Positions 1 through 10,067 of a stretch of 64,000 nucleotides of DNA are shown here, one piece after another. The notes beneath the pieces were generated by a model. It was not told the origin of the DNA. It was given only the letters and a program-made list of their open reading frames with translations, and ran no database searches. Position 1 is the stretch's first letter; every line of letters starts with the position of its first letter. Location of the stretch: NCBI RefSeq assembly GCF_011752995.1, contig NZ_VWWL01000001.1:310001-374000 (forward strand). Reading direction: 5' to 3'. This stretch comes from Burkholderia sp. Ax-1724. Lineage in GTDB: Bacteria; Pseudomonadota; Gammaproteobacteria; Burkholderiales; Burkholderiaceae. The translations under genes and the position numbers were made by a program.

Positions 1-76
1 CGACGCCCACGCGCAGCGGCGGCAGTTTCTTCGTGCGGGGTCGGGCGGGGAAAGCGGAATGATGAGGTGCGTTCAT
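1..76 (-). CDS. ureG: Urease accessory protein UreG (N-terminal part, cut by window edge)
   Basis: Only the first 25 codons are present; the gene runs off the left edge. They read MNAPHHSAFPARPRTKK followed by LPPLRVGV, the lead-in to the P-loop of the SIMIBI-class GTPase UreG, which is itself outside the window. UreG couples GTP hydrolysis to nickel delivery into urease together with UreE, UreF and UreD. It starts 19 nt after the ureF stop, so it is the last visible gene of the operon. The assignment rests on this short N-terminus plus position. Confidence 0.85.
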   Translation of the reverse strand, partial: MNAPHHSAFPARPRTKKLPPLRVGV

Positions 77-95
77 GATGGATCGTGTGAGCGTG

Positions 96-776
96 TTACG
101 AGCGGAAGAGCCGCGAATACTGCGACTCGTGGCGCGCCGAGAGAATGCCGAGTTGCGGCGCGAACGTGTTGATGTCCTCGCGCGAGGTCGCGAGCGCCCG
201 CGCGACGGCCGCATCGATCGGCCCGCGCAGCGCGACGAGGATGCGCTGGCCCGCGAGCTGTCCGAGCGGCACCGCCTTCAGGGCGGCGGCGGCCTGGTTC
301 TCGACCCAGCTGAACGCGTAGGCGGCCAGCGCGGCATCGGCGGCGGCGTCGTGCGCATAGGCGGCGAAGGCGAACGCGGTCGGCTGCGCGAGCGGCGTGA
401 GCGTGGCGAGCGTCGCGCGTCGTGACGCATCGCCCCATTCGAGCGACACGCACAACTGCCGCAGCGACCAGCCCATCTGCTCCGTTTCGCGCCGCAGTTC
501 GGCCGATTCGCGGCTCGCGAGAAATTCGCCGTTGGCATCGGCGAGGCCGGCCGCGTCGTGCGTGCGCCAGCGCTCCATCTGCTGCGCGAGAAACGGCAGC
601 TCGCAGCGTGCGAGCACGTCGGTCAGGCCGCTTGCGATCCAGTCGCGCGCGGAATCTGCGTCGGTGATCAATTGCGCTTCGATGGCTGCTTCGAGGCCCT
701 GCGAATAGCTGAACGCGCCGATCGGCAGCGCCGGCGACGCGAGATGCAGCAGTGCGGTGAGTTCAGCGATGCGCAT
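96..776 (-). CDS. ureF: Urease accessory protein UreF
   Basis: A 226-residue UreF, an all-helical protein that joins UreD and UreG on apo-urease and gates nickel insertion. The N-terminal stretch [18 protein letters not shown] (about residues 12-29) is the UreF signature, and the length is normal. The start used ([12 protein letters not shown]) lies inside the 3' end of ureE, giving a 14-nt overlap that suggests translational coupling. In-frame ATGs further upstream fall in the His-rich ureE tail and give a non-UreF sequence, so they were not used. Confidence 0.95.
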   Translation of the reverse strand: MRIAELTALLHLASPALPIGAFSYSQGLEAAIEAQLITDADSARDWIASGLTDVLARCELPFLAQQMERWRTHDAAGLADANGEFLASRESAELRRETEQMGWSLRQLCVSLEWGDASRRATLATLTPLAQPTAFAFAAYAHDAAADAALAAYAFSWVENQAAAALKAVPLGQLAGQRILVALRGPIDAAVARALATSREDINTFAPQLGILSARHESQYSRLFRS

Positions 777-1494
777 GCGGGTGTGAGTGATGCGAGTGGC
801 CGCATGTGTCGTCGTGCGCGTGGTCATGGTCACATGCCTGGCCATGCTGATGATCGTGATCGTGGCCACGCTCATGGCCGTGCTCGTGCTCGTGCTCACG
901 CGCTTGCGAGTGCGCATGCGGGTGCTCATGCAAGTGCCCATGCGAATGCGCGCAACCCTCATGGGCATGCGCATGCCCATGATGCTCACCGAACACCTGC
1001 TGCGCGAGCGCATAGTCTTCGGCGAAGGTCTCGTCGTGACCATGCTTGTGTCCGCCGCCATACGCGCCCGCTTCGGGCTGGAACGGCAGCGATACCTGCT
1101 CGACCGTCGCGCCGATGCGCACGAGCATATCGGCAAGCACCGGATCGTATTCGAGCTTCAGATAATCGGCGCCGACTTCCACCGGCGTATGACGATTGCC
1201 GAGGTGATACGCGGCGCGCGTGAGCGTCAGCGCATCCGAAGCGCGTACGTAAAGCACGGCTTCATGCGCGGCAACGACACGCACGAGACCGCCATCGTCG
1301 GCGATGAGCACGTCGCCGTCGTGCAGCACGGTGCCGCGCGGTAACAGCAATGCGACTTCCTCGCCGTTGTCGAGCGTCGCCGCCAGACGGCTTTTGCGGC
1401 GCTCGTCGAAGGCGAGCGTCAATGTCGGGGCGCGCCGGATCAAGACGGGCGCGAGTTTCAGATGCGGTGCGAGAAGTTTGTCGAGAGTACGCAT
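763..1494 (-). CDS. ureE: Urease nickel metallochaperone UreE with long His-rich tail
   Basis: UreE of 243 residues, long for the family (commonly about 150-200). The N-terminal peptide-binding and metal-binding domains (residues about 1-145) are followed by a tail of roughly 98 residues containing about 32 histidines plus a few cysteines and acidic residues. UreE carries Ni(II) to the UreDFG-urease complex; the tail would add nickel storage capacity. It begins 2 nt after the ureC stop and overlaps ureF. The tail DNA is a CAT/CAC/GAG microsatellite and is probably length-variable. Confidence 0.95.
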   Translation of the reverse strand: MRTLDKLLAPHLKLAPVLIRRAPTLTLAFDERRKSRLAATLDNGEEVALLLPRGTVLHDGDVLIADDGGLVRVVAAHEAVLYVRASDALTLTRAAYHLGNRHTPVEVGADYLKLEYDPVLADMLVRIGATVEQVSLPFQPEAGAYGGGHKHGHDETFAEDYALAQQVFGEHHGHAHAHEGCAHSHGHLHEHPHAHSQAREHEHEHGHERGHDHDHQHGQACDHDHAHDDTCGHSHHSHPHAHR

Positions 1495-1496
1495 GT

Positions 1497-3203
1497 CTAG
1501 AAGAGGAAATAACGTTGCGCCATCGGCAGCACGGCGGCCGGCTCGCAGGTGAGCAACTGGCCGTCGGCGATCACCTGATACGTTTCGGGATCGACGCTGA
1601 TGTTCGGGCGCCACGCGTTGTGAATCATGTCGGCCTTCGTGATGTTGCGGCAGTTCTTCACCGCGACGATGCGCTTTTGCAAACCATAGCGTTCGGCGAC
1701 GTTCGCCTCGGCGGCCATCCGCGAGACGAAGGTCAGCGACGTTCGGCCGAGCGCGCCGCCGCGCGTCGCGAACATCTCGCGATAGTGCACGGGCTGCGGT
1801 GTCGGAATCGATGCGTTGGGGTCGCCCATCTGCGCCATCGCGATCATGCCGCCCTTGAGGATCAGCGACGGCTTGATGCCGAAAAACGCCGGCTCCCAGA
1901 ACACGAGGTCGGCCCACTTGCCCGGTTCGATCGAACCGACTTCATGCGCGATGCCGTGCGTGATCGCCGGGTTGATCGTGTACTTCGCGACGTAGCGCTT
2001 CGCACGGAAATTGTCGTGACGCGCGTTGTCCTCGGGCAGCGCGCCGCGTTGCACCTTCATCTTGTGCGCGGTCTGCCACGTGCGAATGATGACCTCGCCG
2101 ACACGCCCCATCGCCTGCGAATCGGAAGACAGCATCGACAGCGCGCCGAGGTCGTGCAGGATGTCCTCGGCCGCGATCGTCTCGCGGCGAATCCGCGATT
2201 CGGCAAAGGCGATGTCTTCGGCAATCGACGGGTCGAGGTGATGACACACCATCAGCATGTCGAGATGTTCTTCGAGCGTGTTGACCGTATAGGGGCGTGT
2301 CGGATTCGTCGACGAGGGCAGCACGTTCGCCTCGCCGCATACCTTGATGATGTCGGGCGCGTGGCCGCCGCCCGCGCCTTCGGTGTGATACGTGTGGATC
2401 GTGCGGCCCCTGAACGCGGCCACGGTCGCTTCGACGAAGCCCGCTTCGTTGAGCGTGTCGGTGTGGATCGCGACCTGCGTGTCGGTGTCGTCGGCGACGG
2501 CAAGGCAGTTGTCGATCGCGGCCGGCGTCGTGCCCCAGTCCTCGTGCAGCTTCAGGCCGATCGCGCCGGCGGCGATCTGCTCGACGAGCGGCTGCGGCCG
2601 GCTCGCGTTGCCCTTGCCGAGAAAGCCGAGGTTCATCGGATACCCGTCGGCCGCCTGCAGCATGCGTTCGAGATGCCACGGCCCCGGCGTGCAGGTCGTC
2701 GCATTGGTACCGGTCGCGGGGCCGGTGCCGCCGCCGAGCATCGTCGTCACGCCGCTCGCGAGGGCTTCCTCGATCTGCTGCGGGCTGATGAAGTGGATAT
2801 GCGTGTCGATGCCGCCCGCCGTCACGATCAGCCCTTCGCCCGCGATCACTTCGGTGGACGCACCGATCGCGATCGTCACGTTCGGCTGGATGTCGGGGTT
2901 GCCGGCCTTGCCGATCGCCGCGATGCGCCCGTCCTTGATGCCGATGTCGGCCTTCACGATGCCCCAGTGATCGAGAATCACCGCGTTCGTCACGACCGTA
3001 TCGACGACCTCGGCATGCACGCGCTGCGACTGGCCCATGCCGTCGCGAATCACCTTGCCGCCGCCGAACTTGACCTCTTCGCCGTAGGTCGTGAAGTCGC
3101 GTTCGATCTCGATCAGCAGGTCGGTGTCGGCGAGGCGCACGCGGTCGCCGGTGGTGGGGCCGAACATCTCCGCGTATGCGCGGCGGCCAATGCGTAGTGT
3201 CAT
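1497..3203 (-). CDS. ureC: Urease alpha subunit UreC (catalytic)
   Basis: 568 residues, the usual length of the catalytic subunit, which hydrolyses urea to ammonia and carbamate. Active-site elements are present: metal-binding HIHF (in GGIDTHIHF, about residue 135), the lysine that is carbamylated to bridge the two nickels (GLKLHEDWG, about residue 218), HTDTLNE, the flap histidine region (MVCHHLDPS) and SSDSQAMGR with the metal-binding aspartate. The start [17 protein letters not shown] is the family N-terminus. It is separated from ureB by 164 nt that hold a tandem repeat. Confidence 0.98.
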   Translation of the reverse strand: MTLRIGRRAYAEMFGPTTGDRVRLADTDLLIEIERDFTTYGEEVKFGGGKVIRDGMGQSQRVHAEVVDTVVTNAVILDHWGIVKADIGIKDGRIAAIGKAGNPDIQPNVTIAIGASTEVIAGEGLIVTAGGIDTHIHFISPQQIEEALASGVTTMLGGGTGPATGTNATTCTPGPWHLERMLQAADGYPMNLGFLGKGNASRPQPLVEQIAAGAIGLKLHEDWGTTPAAIDNCLAVADDTDTQVAIHTDTLNEAGFVEATVAAFRGRTIHTYHTEGAGGGHAPDIIKVCGEANVLPSSTNPTRPYTVNTLEEHLDMLMVCHHLDPSIAEDIAFAESRIRRETIAAEDILHDLGALSMLSSDSQAMGRVGEVIIRTWQTAHKMKVQRGALPEDNARHDNFRAKRYVAKYTINPAITHGIAHEVGSIEPGKWADLVFWEPAFFGIKPSLILKGGMIAMAQMGDPNASIPTPQPVHYREMFATRGGALGRTSLTFVSRMAAEANVAERYGLQKRIVAVKNCRNITKADMIHNAWRPNISVDPETYQVIADGQLLTCEPAAVLPMAQRYFLF

Positions 3204-3266
3204 GGTGTGGGTCCGGAATGGGCGGCTAAGCGAAGCGAGGCTGCGGAGCGTGGTTGCGATGGGAAG

Positions 3267-3318
3267 CTATAAAGCAAGGCTATGAAGCAAGGCTATGAAG
3301 CAAGGCTATGAAGCAAGA
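3267..3318. repeat. Four tandem copies of a 13-bp unit between ureB and ureC
   Basis: Four head-to-tail 13-bp units with consensus CTATGAAGCAAGG (plus-strand reading). The first unit has A for G at position 5 and the last ends in A. They lie in the 164-nt spacer between the ureB stop and the ureC start, inside what should be one polycistronic mRNA. No open frame or clear hairpin explains them; slippage-prone copy number is likely. Confidence 0.9.
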
Positions 3319-3367
3319 CCAGAAGCGGCACAGCGCGGCCGAAGCGAACGGGCGCGGCTCGCGTACC

Positions 3368-3673
3368 TCACAGCTTGCCCATCACCTTGCCGTTGAAGCC
3401 GTAGACGACCCGCTCGCCCGCCAGTTCGACGAGCTCGACCGTGCGCTCCTGGCCGGGCTCGAAGCGCACGGCGGTGCCGGCCGCGATGTTCAGGCGAAAG
3501 CCGCGCGCCGCGTCGCGATCGAACGACAGCGCTTCGTTCACCTCGTAGAAGTGGTAGTGCGAGCCGATCTGCACCGGCCGATCGCCGGTATTCGACACGA
3601 CCACCGTGAGCGTCGCGCGGCCCGCGTTCAGTTCGTGCTCGCCGTCGTCGATGAGGAGTTCGCCGGGAATCAT
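3368..3673 (-). CDS. ureB: Urease beta subunit UreB
   Basis: 101 residues starting [16 protein letters not shown], the normal UreB N-terminus. An ATG four codons upstream (MAGS, at 3685) is possible, but the shorter form fits the family length and has AGG a few bases before it. The [10 protein letters not shown] and [16 protein letters not shown] segments are typical. UreB is a structural subunit of the (UreABC)3 enzyme and packs against UreC. It lies 37 nt after ureA. Confidence 0.95.
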   Translation of the reverse strand: MIPGELLIDDGEHELNAGRATLTVVVSNTGDRPVQIGSHYHFYEVNEALSFDRDAARGFRLNIAAGTAVRFEPGQERTVELVELAGERVVYGFNGKVMGKL

Positions 3674-3710
3674 GGAACCTGCCATGGAGCCTGCCTTGAC
3701 GGTAAGAAGT

Positions 3711-4013
3711 TCAGGGAATCGGATGATGCACCGTGACGAGCTTGGTGCCGTCGGGGAACGTCGCCTCGACCTGGATGTCGGGGATCATCTCGGGCACGCC
3801 TTCCATCACGTCGGCGCGCGTAAGCAGCGTGGTGCCGTAGTGCATGACCTCGGCAACGCTCCTGCCGTCGCGCGCCGCTTCCATCAGCGCCGCGCTGATG
3901 AAGGCGACCGCTTCCGGATAGTTCAGTTTGAGGCCGCGCGCGCGGCGCCGTTCGGCGAGCAGCGCGGCGGTGAAGATCAGCAGCTTGTCCTTCTCGCGAG
4001 GTGTCAGCTTCAT
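3711..4013 (-). CDS. ureA: Urease gamma subunit UreA
   Basis: 100 residues beginning [23 protein letters not shown], an exact family-type start. An in-frame ATG 27 codons upstream gives a low-complexity leader not seen in UreA, so it was rejected. [21 protein letters not shown] and the C-terminal VTVHHPIP are conserved features. UreA is the small structural subunit of urease. The ureD-ureA spacer upstream is unusually long for the operon (389 nt). Confidence 0.96.
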   Translation of the reverse strand: MKLTPREKDKLLIFTAALLAERRRARGLKLNYPEAVAFISAALMEAARDGRSVAEVMHYGTTLLTRADVMEGVPEMIPDIQVEATFPDGTKLVTVHHPIP

Positions 4014-4402
4014 CGGATATGGGCTTGCAAATAGGGCTTGCGGTGAGGTCGGTCGTGGTGGCGTGGCCTGTCGCGTTGCGGACAATGCGGCCATGCCGGA
4101 TCAACTGGTCACGGTATCAAGTCCTGCTAACGGTGGGCTTACAGACAGGGGGCGGCCGTCGGGTCGTGGTGCCACGCGGCAGCACAGTGTGCGGCGGCGC
4201 AATGCAACGCAAGCCGTATGCCATCGCGTCGCGGCCTCGGTGCACAGCGCGCGCGACGCGCTTGCGCACGGGTTTGGGGCATGCGTGCGCGCCACGTTGG
4301 TGCGCGTTCGGCGTTCTGAAGGTGAAAACCGAGGCGGGCGGCTTGCCGGGTCGGCCAGGTGCAAGCGTGCGGGTCTTCCGCGCTGCTCAGGTGCTCAGGT
4401 GC
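4014..4402. other. Long ureD-ureA spacer without a gene
   Basis: A 389-nt stretch inside the urease operon. Open frames here have no recognisable family and poor coding character. At its ureD edge, three perfect copies of TGCTCAGG (4384-4407) run across the ureD stop codon. No promoter or terminator with a clear U-tract was seen. Confidence 0.5.
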
Positions 4403-4407
4403 TCAGG
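4384..4407. repeat. Three perfect tandem 8-bp repeats across the ureD stop codon
   Basis: Three exact copies of TGCTCAGG. On the minus strand each copy carries CCTGAGCA, and one copy supplies the TGA stop of ureD. Gain or loss of a copy (8 bp, not a multiple of 3) would change only non-coding sequence after the stop. Confidence 0.85.
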
Positions 4408-5320
4408 TCGACCAGATTCGCAACGGCACCGCCGCGACGCCATGCACGACCGGCCGCAATTGCAGCCAGCAGCGCGTCAGTGCCTGTTGCAGCGTCTCCA
4501 TCGAGCGCGACACCGCGCGCACGATCAGCACGCCGTTCGTCACGCACGAGGCGGCGGCGCGCAGCGTATCGTCGAACGGCAGTTGCGCCGAGAGCGACTC
4601 GGCGAGCGCGTCGTCGCACGCGGCGCCGACGGCCCATAGCGCGCCGTAGGCAGGAAAGCCGGCCAGCCCTTGCGGTGCATCGCGCAGCGGATCGTTCGCG
4701 GCGAGGCTCGCGCGCTCGAACCACAGCAATTCGCCGCGCGCGCCGACGATGCGCGACACCGCACTCAGGCTGCCCGCCGACCAGCGTTCGCCGGCCGCCT
4801 GGCGTCCGAGCTGCGTCGCGTCCCAGCCGATCGCGCTCGCGCCGTCGGCGAGCGTCAGCGAAAAATCGAGTTGCGCATGCGCATGATCGAACACGATGTT
4901 GTTCTGCGGCAGCCAGTCGAGCTTCGCGTGTTCGCCGACGCGCACCGCAATGCGCTGCCGCGCCGCGCGGCCGTTCGACTTGTACCACTTGGTCGCGCCC
5001 GGCGTCGTCAGCACGGCATGGCTGTGCATGCCGAGCGCGACGTCGATGTCGAGCCGGTCGCCGCCCGCGATGCCGCCGGGCGGATGCACGATCACCGCAT
5101 GGCAGATCGCCTGGCCTTCGGGGTAGAGCGGACGTTGCACGCGCAATGGCCCAGCGTGCCGCCGGTGCGCGAGCGTCGTGCGTGCGTCGCCGTGGGTGAA
5201 GCCGAGTTCGAGGCGCGCATGCCACGGCGCATGGGTGGCGTCATGAGCGGCTTTAGGGGTAGCGTCATGAGCAGCCGGTTGCGCGGTGACGAGCGTGGCG
5301 CGGTTTTCGTGAAGCGACAT
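4403..5320 (-). CDS. ureD: Urease accessory protein UreD
   Basis: 305 residues, UreD/UreH family: the scaffold that binds apo-urease and recruits UreF and UreG for nickel insertion. Recognisable segments are [30 protein letters not shown] and [16 protein letters not shown] (about residues 57-122), then [12 protein letters not shown] and [11 protein letters not shown]. The first 25-30 residues are low-complexity Ala/His/Asp and could include a few extra codons. It is the first urease gene, 55 nt after urtE, which supports one urt-ure transcript. Confidence 0.95.
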   Translation of the reverse strand: MSLHENRATLVTAQPAAHDATPKAAHDATHAPWHARLELGFTHGDARTTLAHRRHAGPLRVQRPLYPEGQAICHAVIVHPPGGIAGGDRLDIDVALGMHSHAVLTTPGATKWYKSNGRAARQRIAVRVGEHAKLDWLPQNNIVFDHAHAQLDFSLTLADGASAIGWDATQLGRQAAGERWSAGSLSAVSRIVGARGELLWFERASLAANDPLRDAPQGLAGFPAYGALWAVGAACDDALAESLSAQLPFDDTLRAAASCVTNGVLIVRAVSRSMETLQQALTRCWLQLRPVVHGVAAVPLRIWST

Positions 5321-5375
5321 GCGAGTGGATGGGTGGGCGACGGCGTGGAACGGAGCGGGTCAAACGAGTGCCATG

Positions 5376-6068
5376 TTAAACCGCAATCAACCCGCGCACG
5401 CCATCCGCTTCCATATTCGCGCCTGCGCCGCCCGCGACGATCTCCCCTCGGCTCATCACCCAGTAATGATCGGCGATCGCTTTGGCGAAGTCGTAATACT
5501 GCTCGACGAGCAGCACCGTCAGGCCCATGTCCTCGACCAGTTGCCGCAGCGTGCGGCCGATGTCCTGAATGATCGACGGCTGGATGCCTTCGGTCGGCTC
5601 GTCGAGAATCAGCAGTTGCGGCTCGCTCATCAGCGCGCGGCCGATCGCGAGCTGTTGCTGCTGACCGCCCGAGAGATCGCCGCCGCGCCGTCCGCGCATG
5701 TCCTTAAGCACGGGAAACAGTTCGTAGATGCGCGCGGGGATCTGCTTCGGCGCCTTGCGGCTCGCCGCGCCCACCAGCAGATTTTCCTCGACGGTCAAAC
5801 GCGGAAAGATATCGCGGCCCTGCGGCACGTAAGCGAGACCCTGCGCGACGCGCGCATGGGTCGGCAGCTTCGTGAGCGGCATGCCGCGCCATGCGATCGC
5901 GCCGCTCTTCGCGGGCACGACGCCCATCAGGCAGCGCAGTAGCGTGGTCTTGCCGACGCCGTTGCGGCCGAGCAGCACCGTGAGCTTGCCGTCGGGCACG
6001 CTGAGCTGCACGTCGCGCAGAATGTGGCTGCCGCCGTAGTACTGGTTCAGTCGGTCTACTTCGAGCAT
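5376..6068 (-). CDS. urtE: Urea ABC transporter ATP-binding subunit UrtE
   Basis: 230 residues, LivF-like ATPase. Walker A GRNGVGKTT (about residues 34-42), signature LSGGQQQQLAIGRAL, Walker B LLILDEPTEGIQPS and the switch-region LLVEQYYDF are all present. The GRNGVGKTT and EPTEGIQPSII variants are typical of UrtE rather than amino-acid LivF. It pairs with UrtD to power urea import at the inner membrane. It begins 27 nt after the urtD stop. Confidence 0.95.
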   Translation of the reverse strand: MLEVDRLNQYYGGSHILRDVQLSVPDGKLTVLLGRNGVGKTTLLRCLMGVVPAKSGAIAWRGMPLTKLPTHARVAQGLAYVPQGRDIFPRLTVEENLLVGAASRKAPKQIPARIYELFPVLKDMRGRRGGDLSGGQQQQLAIGRALMSEPQLLILDEPTEGIQPSIIQDIGRTLRQLVEDMGLTVLLVEQYYDFAKAIADHYWVMSRGEIVAGGAGANMEADGVRGLIAV

Positions 6069-6095
6069 GTTCCTGATGTCCTGTCGAATCGTCGT

Positions 6096-6962
6096 TCAGC
6101 GGCCCAGATAAGACTCGATGACGGTCTCGTTCTGCTGCACCTCGTCGAGCGTGCCGTGCGCGAGCACGCGCCCCTCGGCCATGACCGTTACCTTGCCGGT
6201 TTCTCCCGCGAGCGCCGCGACGAACTCCATGTCGTGCTCGACGACCATCATCGAGCAGGTGCCGCGCAGCCGGTCGAGCAGTTCGGCGAGCTGCATGGTT
6301 TCGTCGTCGGTCATGCCGGCCGCGGGTTCGTCGAGCAGCAGCAGTGCCGGGCGTTGCATCAGCAGCATGCCGATTTCGAGGCGCTGTTTCTGTCCATGCG
6401 AAAGCTCGCCCGCGAGCCGCCGCGCTTCGCTTTCGAGCCCGATCAGCGCGAGCGTTTGCTCGATGCGCGCCTGCGCCTCGCGATCGAGCCGTGCGCGCAG
6501 CGAGGCCCACCAGCCCTTGTCGGCCTGCATCGCGAGTTCGAGGTTTTCCCATACGGGATGCTGTTCGAACACGGTCGGCTTCTGGAACTTGCGGCCGATG
6601 CCCGCGCGCGCGATCGCGGGCTCGTTCATGCGCGTGAGGTCGATCGACTGGCCGAGAAACACCTTGCCGTCGTCGGGCGCGGTCTTGCCGGTGATGACGT
6701 CCATCATCGTGGTCTTGCCCGCGCCGTTCGGGCCGATGACGCAGCGCAGTTCGCCCGCGTCGATCGCGAGCGACAATGCGTTGAGTGCGCGAAAGCCGTC
6801 GAAGCTCACGGTCACGTCTTCGAGGTAGAGGATCGTGCCGTGCGAGACGTCGATCTCGCCCGGTACGACCGCGTGCCCCATGTTCGCGACGCCGCTCAGC
6901 GACGTTTCGGCGGGTGCTTCAGGCAAGGCCAGATCGGCCACCAGCGGGTTTTCGTTCATCAT
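6096..6962 (-). CDS. urtD: Urea ABC transporter ATP-binding subunit UrtD
   Basis: 288 residues from the ATG at 6962, which overlaps the urtC TGA as ATGA; the next codon is also ATG, so the protein may be one residue shorter. A linker of about 40 residues precedes the LivG-like ATPase domain: Walker A GPNGAGKTT (about residues 80-88), signature LSHGQKQRLEIGMLL, Walker B LLLLDEPAAGMTDDE, and VVEHDMEFV with the switch histidine. Partner of UrtE. Confidence 0.95.
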   Translation of the reverse strand: MMNENPLVADLALPEAPAETSLSGVANMGHAVVPGEIDVSHGTILYLEDVTVSFDGFRALNALSLAIDAGELRCVIGPNGAGKTTMMDVITGKTAPDDGKVFLGQSIDLTRMNEPAIARAGIGRKFQKPTVFEQHPVWENLELAMQADKGWWASLRARLDREAQARIEQTLALIGLESEARRLAGELSHGQKQRLEIGMLLMQRPALLLLDEPAAGMTDDETMQLAELLDRLRGTCSMMVVEHDMEFVAALAGETGKVTVMAEGRVLAHGTLDEVQQNETVIESYLGR

Positions 6963-8239
6963 GCGCGGTTCCTTTTGCGCGTCAGCAGCTCGGCGAGCCC
7001 CATGATGCCGTTCGGCAACAACAGCGGCACCAGCACGAAAATCAGGCCGAGAAAGAACAGCCAGTACTCCGGAAAGTTCGCCGTGAAAAAGCTCTTCGCG
7101 CCGTTCACCGCGAACGCGCCGATGATCGGTCCGATCAGCGTGCCGCGTCCGCCGACCGCGACCCAGATCGCCATTTCGATCGAGTTGCCCGGCGACATTT
7201 CGCCCGGATTGATGATGCCGACCTGCGGCACGTAGAGCGCGCCCGCGATGCCGCACAGCACGGCCGACACGGTCCACACGAACAGCTTGTAGGCAAGCGG
7301 GCTATAGCCGAGAAACATCAGCCGCGTTTCGCCGTCGCGCACCGCGGTGACGACGCGGCCGAGCTTCGAGGTGACGATCGCGCGCGCGCCGAGGAATGCC
7401 GCGATCAGCACCGCGAACGTGATCAGCAGCAAGGCGGCGCGCGTGCCCGGATGCGTGATCGGAAAACCGCCGATGCGCTTGAAATCGGTGAAGCCGTTGT
7501 TGCCACCGAAGCCCGTTTCGTTGCGATAGAACAGCAGCATCGCGGCGAAGGTCATGGCCTGCGTGATGATCGACAGGTACACGCCTTTCACGCGCGAGCG
7601 GAACGTGAAGAAGCCGAACACCCACGCGACCACGGCCGGCACCAGCACGACGAGCAGCAGCGCATAGCCGAGATGCTGCGTGCCCTGCCAGTACCACGGC
7701 AACCGGTGCCAGTCGAGAAACACCATGAAGTCGGGCAGATCGCTGCCGTACTTGCCGTCGTGGCCGATCGCGCGCATCAGGTACATGCCGATCGCGTAGC
7801 CGCCGAGCGCGAAGAACAGCGCATGGCCGAGGCTCAGGATGCCGCAGTAGCCCCAGACGAGATCGAGCGCGAGCGCCGCGATCGCGTAGCACATGAACTT
7901 GCCGGTCAGCGTCATCGCGTAGGCGGACAGATGCAGCGCGCTCGTTTCGGGAATCACGAGCGCGGCGAACGGCACGCCGAGGCCGAACACGATGACGAGC
8001 GCGATCAGCGCGAGCCACGCGCGGCGCGACAGCAAGGCGGGACGCGGCGGCAGGCCGAGCGCGAAGCCGGCGTTGGCATCGCGTGCGTTGCCCGCGCCGC
8101 TGCCTGCCGTGGCGCCAGGCGCATGACCGTCGCGACCGACGCGCGACGGTGCGACGGAAGATGGACTTGCCGGCGAATGCGTCGCTGAGGTCGCCTCCGA
8201 GGCGGCCGACGACGTAGTAGAGGAAATTGCCGATGTCAT
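6959..8239 (-). CDS. urtC: Urea ABC transporter permease UrtC
   Basis: 426 residues, LivM-type permease. An unusually long Ser/Ala/Gly-rich cytoplasmic leader (about residues 1-65) precedes about ten membrane segments beginning at WLALIALVIVFGLGVPFAAL. The conserved LVWGYCGILSLGHALFFALGGYAIGMYL block and the cytoplasmic EAA-like region near FKRIGGF and TAVRDGETRLMFLGYSP are visible. It starts one base after the urtB stop and overlaps urtD by 4 nt. The true start could be further in, since the leader is not conserved-looking. Confidence 0.93.
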   Translation of the reverse strand: MTSAISSTTSSAASEATSATHSPASPSSVAPSRVGRDGHAPGATAGSGAGNARDANAGFALGLPPRPALLSRRAWLALIALVIVFGLGVPFAALVIPETSALHLSAYAMTLTGKFMCYAIAALALDLVWGYCGILSLGHALFFALGGYAIGMYLMRAIGHDGKYGSDLPDFMVFLDWHRLPWYWQGTQHLGYALLLVVLVPAVVAWVFGFFTFRSRVKGVYLSIITQAMTFAAMLLFYRNETGFGGNNGFTDFKRIGGFPITHPGTRAALLLITFAVLIAAFLGARAIVTSKLGRVVTAVRDGETRLMFLGYSPLAYKLFVWTVSAVLCGIAGALYVPQVGIINPGEMSPGNSIEMAIWVAVGGRGTLIGPIIGAFAVNGAKSFFTANFPEYWLFFLGLIFVLVPLLLPNGIMGLAELLTRKRNRA

Positions 8240-8240
8240 C

Positions 8241-9920
8241 TCAAGCCTCCGCGCTGCGGCCCTTCAAGGCGAACATGCCTTGCGGACGCTTCTGGATGAA
8301 CAGCACGATCAGGACGAGCACCGCGATCTTCGCGAGCACCGCGCCCCAGAACGGCTCGATCGCCTTGCTGACGAGCCCGAGGCCGAAGCCGCCGAGCACG
8401 GTGCCCGCAAGCTGGCCGACGCCGCCGAGCACGACCGCCATGAACGAATCGATGATGTAGCTCTGGCCGAGGTCGGGCCCGACATTGCCGATCTGCGACA
8501 GCGCGCAGCCGCCGAGTCCCGCGATACCCGCGCCGAACGCGAACGCATACGAATCGACGCGCGCGGTTTTCACGCCGACGCAGGCGGCCATGCGGCGGTT
8601 CTGCGTGACCGCGCGCACGAACAGGCCGAGCCGCGTGCGCGTGAGCACGGCCCACGCGATTGCGACGACGATCAGCGAGAACGCGAGAATCGCGAGCCGG
8701 TTGTACGGCAGGATCAGGTTCGGCAGCACGGTCACGCCGCCGCTCATCCACGACGGATTGACGACCTGCACGTTTTGCGCGCCGAACAGCATGCGGGTTG
8801 CCTGAATCAGGATCAGGCTCACGCCGAAGGTGGTCAGCAGCGTTTCGAGCGGCCGCCCATACAAATGCCTGAGCACGAGCCGTTCGAGCACAATGCCGAC
8901 GAGCCCCGCCGCGACGAACGCGGCCGGTATCGCGAAGAGCGGATACCAGTCGAACGCGCCGGGCGCGAAGCGCTGAAACAGGTTCTGCACGACATAGCTC
9001 GCATACGCGCCGATCATCAGGAATTCGCCATGCGCCATGTTGATGACGCCGATCAGCCCGTACGTGATCGCGAGGCCGAGTGCTGCGAGCAGCAGCACGC
9101 TGCCGAGCGACAGCCCCGCGAACAGCGTGCCCGCGATCTGGCTGCGGCGCTGGATCGCCTCGAGTTCGTCGATGCCGCTTTGCGCGGCCGCGCGCACGCG
9201 TTCGTCGCTTTCCGCGAACGAGCCGTCCGCTTTCTTCGCGACGAGCGGGCGCAGCAGTTCGTTCATGTCGAGGTCATGGCGCGCGGCAACCAGCTGCACC
9301 GCTTCGAGGCGCCTGACGGGATCGGCGTCGTGCAGCGCGCTCATCGCCCATAGCGTGTCGAGGCGTTGCTTCAGCACCGGGTCGGTTTCCTTCGCGCGGG
9401 CCGCGTCGACGAGCGGCTTGAGCGACGGGTCGGGGTTTTGCAGCAGCGCGTCGATGGCCGCCGCGCGCGTGGCCTGGTCGGGCGAGGCGAGTTGCAGGCC
9501 CGAGAGCGCGCCCGAGACTTTCGCGCGCAGCAGATTGTTCAGCGTGACCGGCTGCGCGTCGTTCGCGGCGACGGCCTGGCCCGTCAGCGCGTCGCGTGCG
9601 GTGTCGCTGTCCTGCAGCAGCAGGGCGCCCGCGTCGGTGGCGAGCGCGCTGTCGTCGGCGAGTGCCTTGAGCACCGCGAGCGAGGCGGCATCGTGCGTTG
9701 CGATCAGCTTGTCGATGGCCGCGGACTTCGCTTCGAAGTCGTCGCCGGCAAGCGGCGCGAGGTCGGCTTGCGTCAACGCGAATGCGGCGGACGGTGCGCC
9801 GGTGAGGCACAGCACGAGCAGCAATGCGAGCGAGGCATTGCCGATCGTACGGAATGCGACGCAACGTACGATGCGTGGCGTGAAGCGTCGTCGTGGGAAA
9901 GTCGGAAAGGAAAACGCCAT
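8241..9920 (-). CDS. urtB: Urea ABC transporter permease UrtB (with N-terminal extracytoplasmic domain)
   Basis: 559 residues starting MAFSFPTFPRRRFTP. A signal-anchor (LALLLVLCLTGAPSAAFA) is followed by about 220 residues of helical repeats rich in Ala/Asp/Leu, a UrtB-specific extracytoplasmic domain. A LivH-type permease of about eight membrane segments follows (from about residue 265: LGSVLLLAALGLAITYGLIGVINMAHGEFLMIGAY). In-frame codons upstream of this start read through non-conserved sequence. It forms the urea channel with UrtC. Confidence 0.93.
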   Translation of the reverse strand: MAFSFPTFPRRRFTPRIVRCVAFRTIGNASLALLLVLCLTGAPSAAFALTQADLAPLAGDDFEAKSAAIDKLIATHDAASLAVLKALADDSALATDAGALLLQDSDTARDALTGQAVAANDAQPVTLNNLLRAKVSGALSGLQLASPDQATRAAAIDALLQNPDPSLKPLVDAARAKETDPVLKQRLDTLWAMSALHDADPVRRLEAVQLVAARHDLDMNELLRPLVAKKADGSFAESDERVRAAAQSGIDELEAIQRRSQIAGTLFAGLSLGSVLLLAALGLAITYGLIGVINMAHGEFLMIGAYASYVVQNLFQRFAPGAFDWYPLFAIPAAFVAAGLVGIVLERLVLRHLYGRPLETLLTTFGVSLILIQATRMLFGAQNVQVVNPSWMSGGVTVLPNLILPYNRLAILAFSLIVVAIAWAVLTRTRLGLFVRAVTQNRRMAACVGVKTARVDSYAFAFGAGIAGLGGCALSQIGNVGPDLGQSYIIDSFMAVVLGGVGQLAGTVLGGFGLGLVSKAIEPFWGAVLAKIAVLVLIVLFIQKRPQGMFALKGRSAEA

Positions 9921-10067
9921 GATGGCCTTTTGCACGAGGGGGATTCGATAAGCCGATAAAGCCGGCGAGGGCGGCGCGGTAGCCGCCGCGCTTTTAGACG
10001 CAAGGCGTTGCGGGACATCGGCGCGCGCCGCAACGTCACACACTCGCTTTCGCGGATACGTCACGCG

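Noticed and set aside
837..990. His-rich repeats in ureE as a CRISPR or satellite array
   Set aside because: The repeats are irregular, in frame and encode the His-rich tail of UreE; there are no spacers.
1350..3197. A 615-codon plus-strand frame opposite ureC
   Set aside because: Antisense to ureC, whose catalytic residues are intact; no domain of its own.
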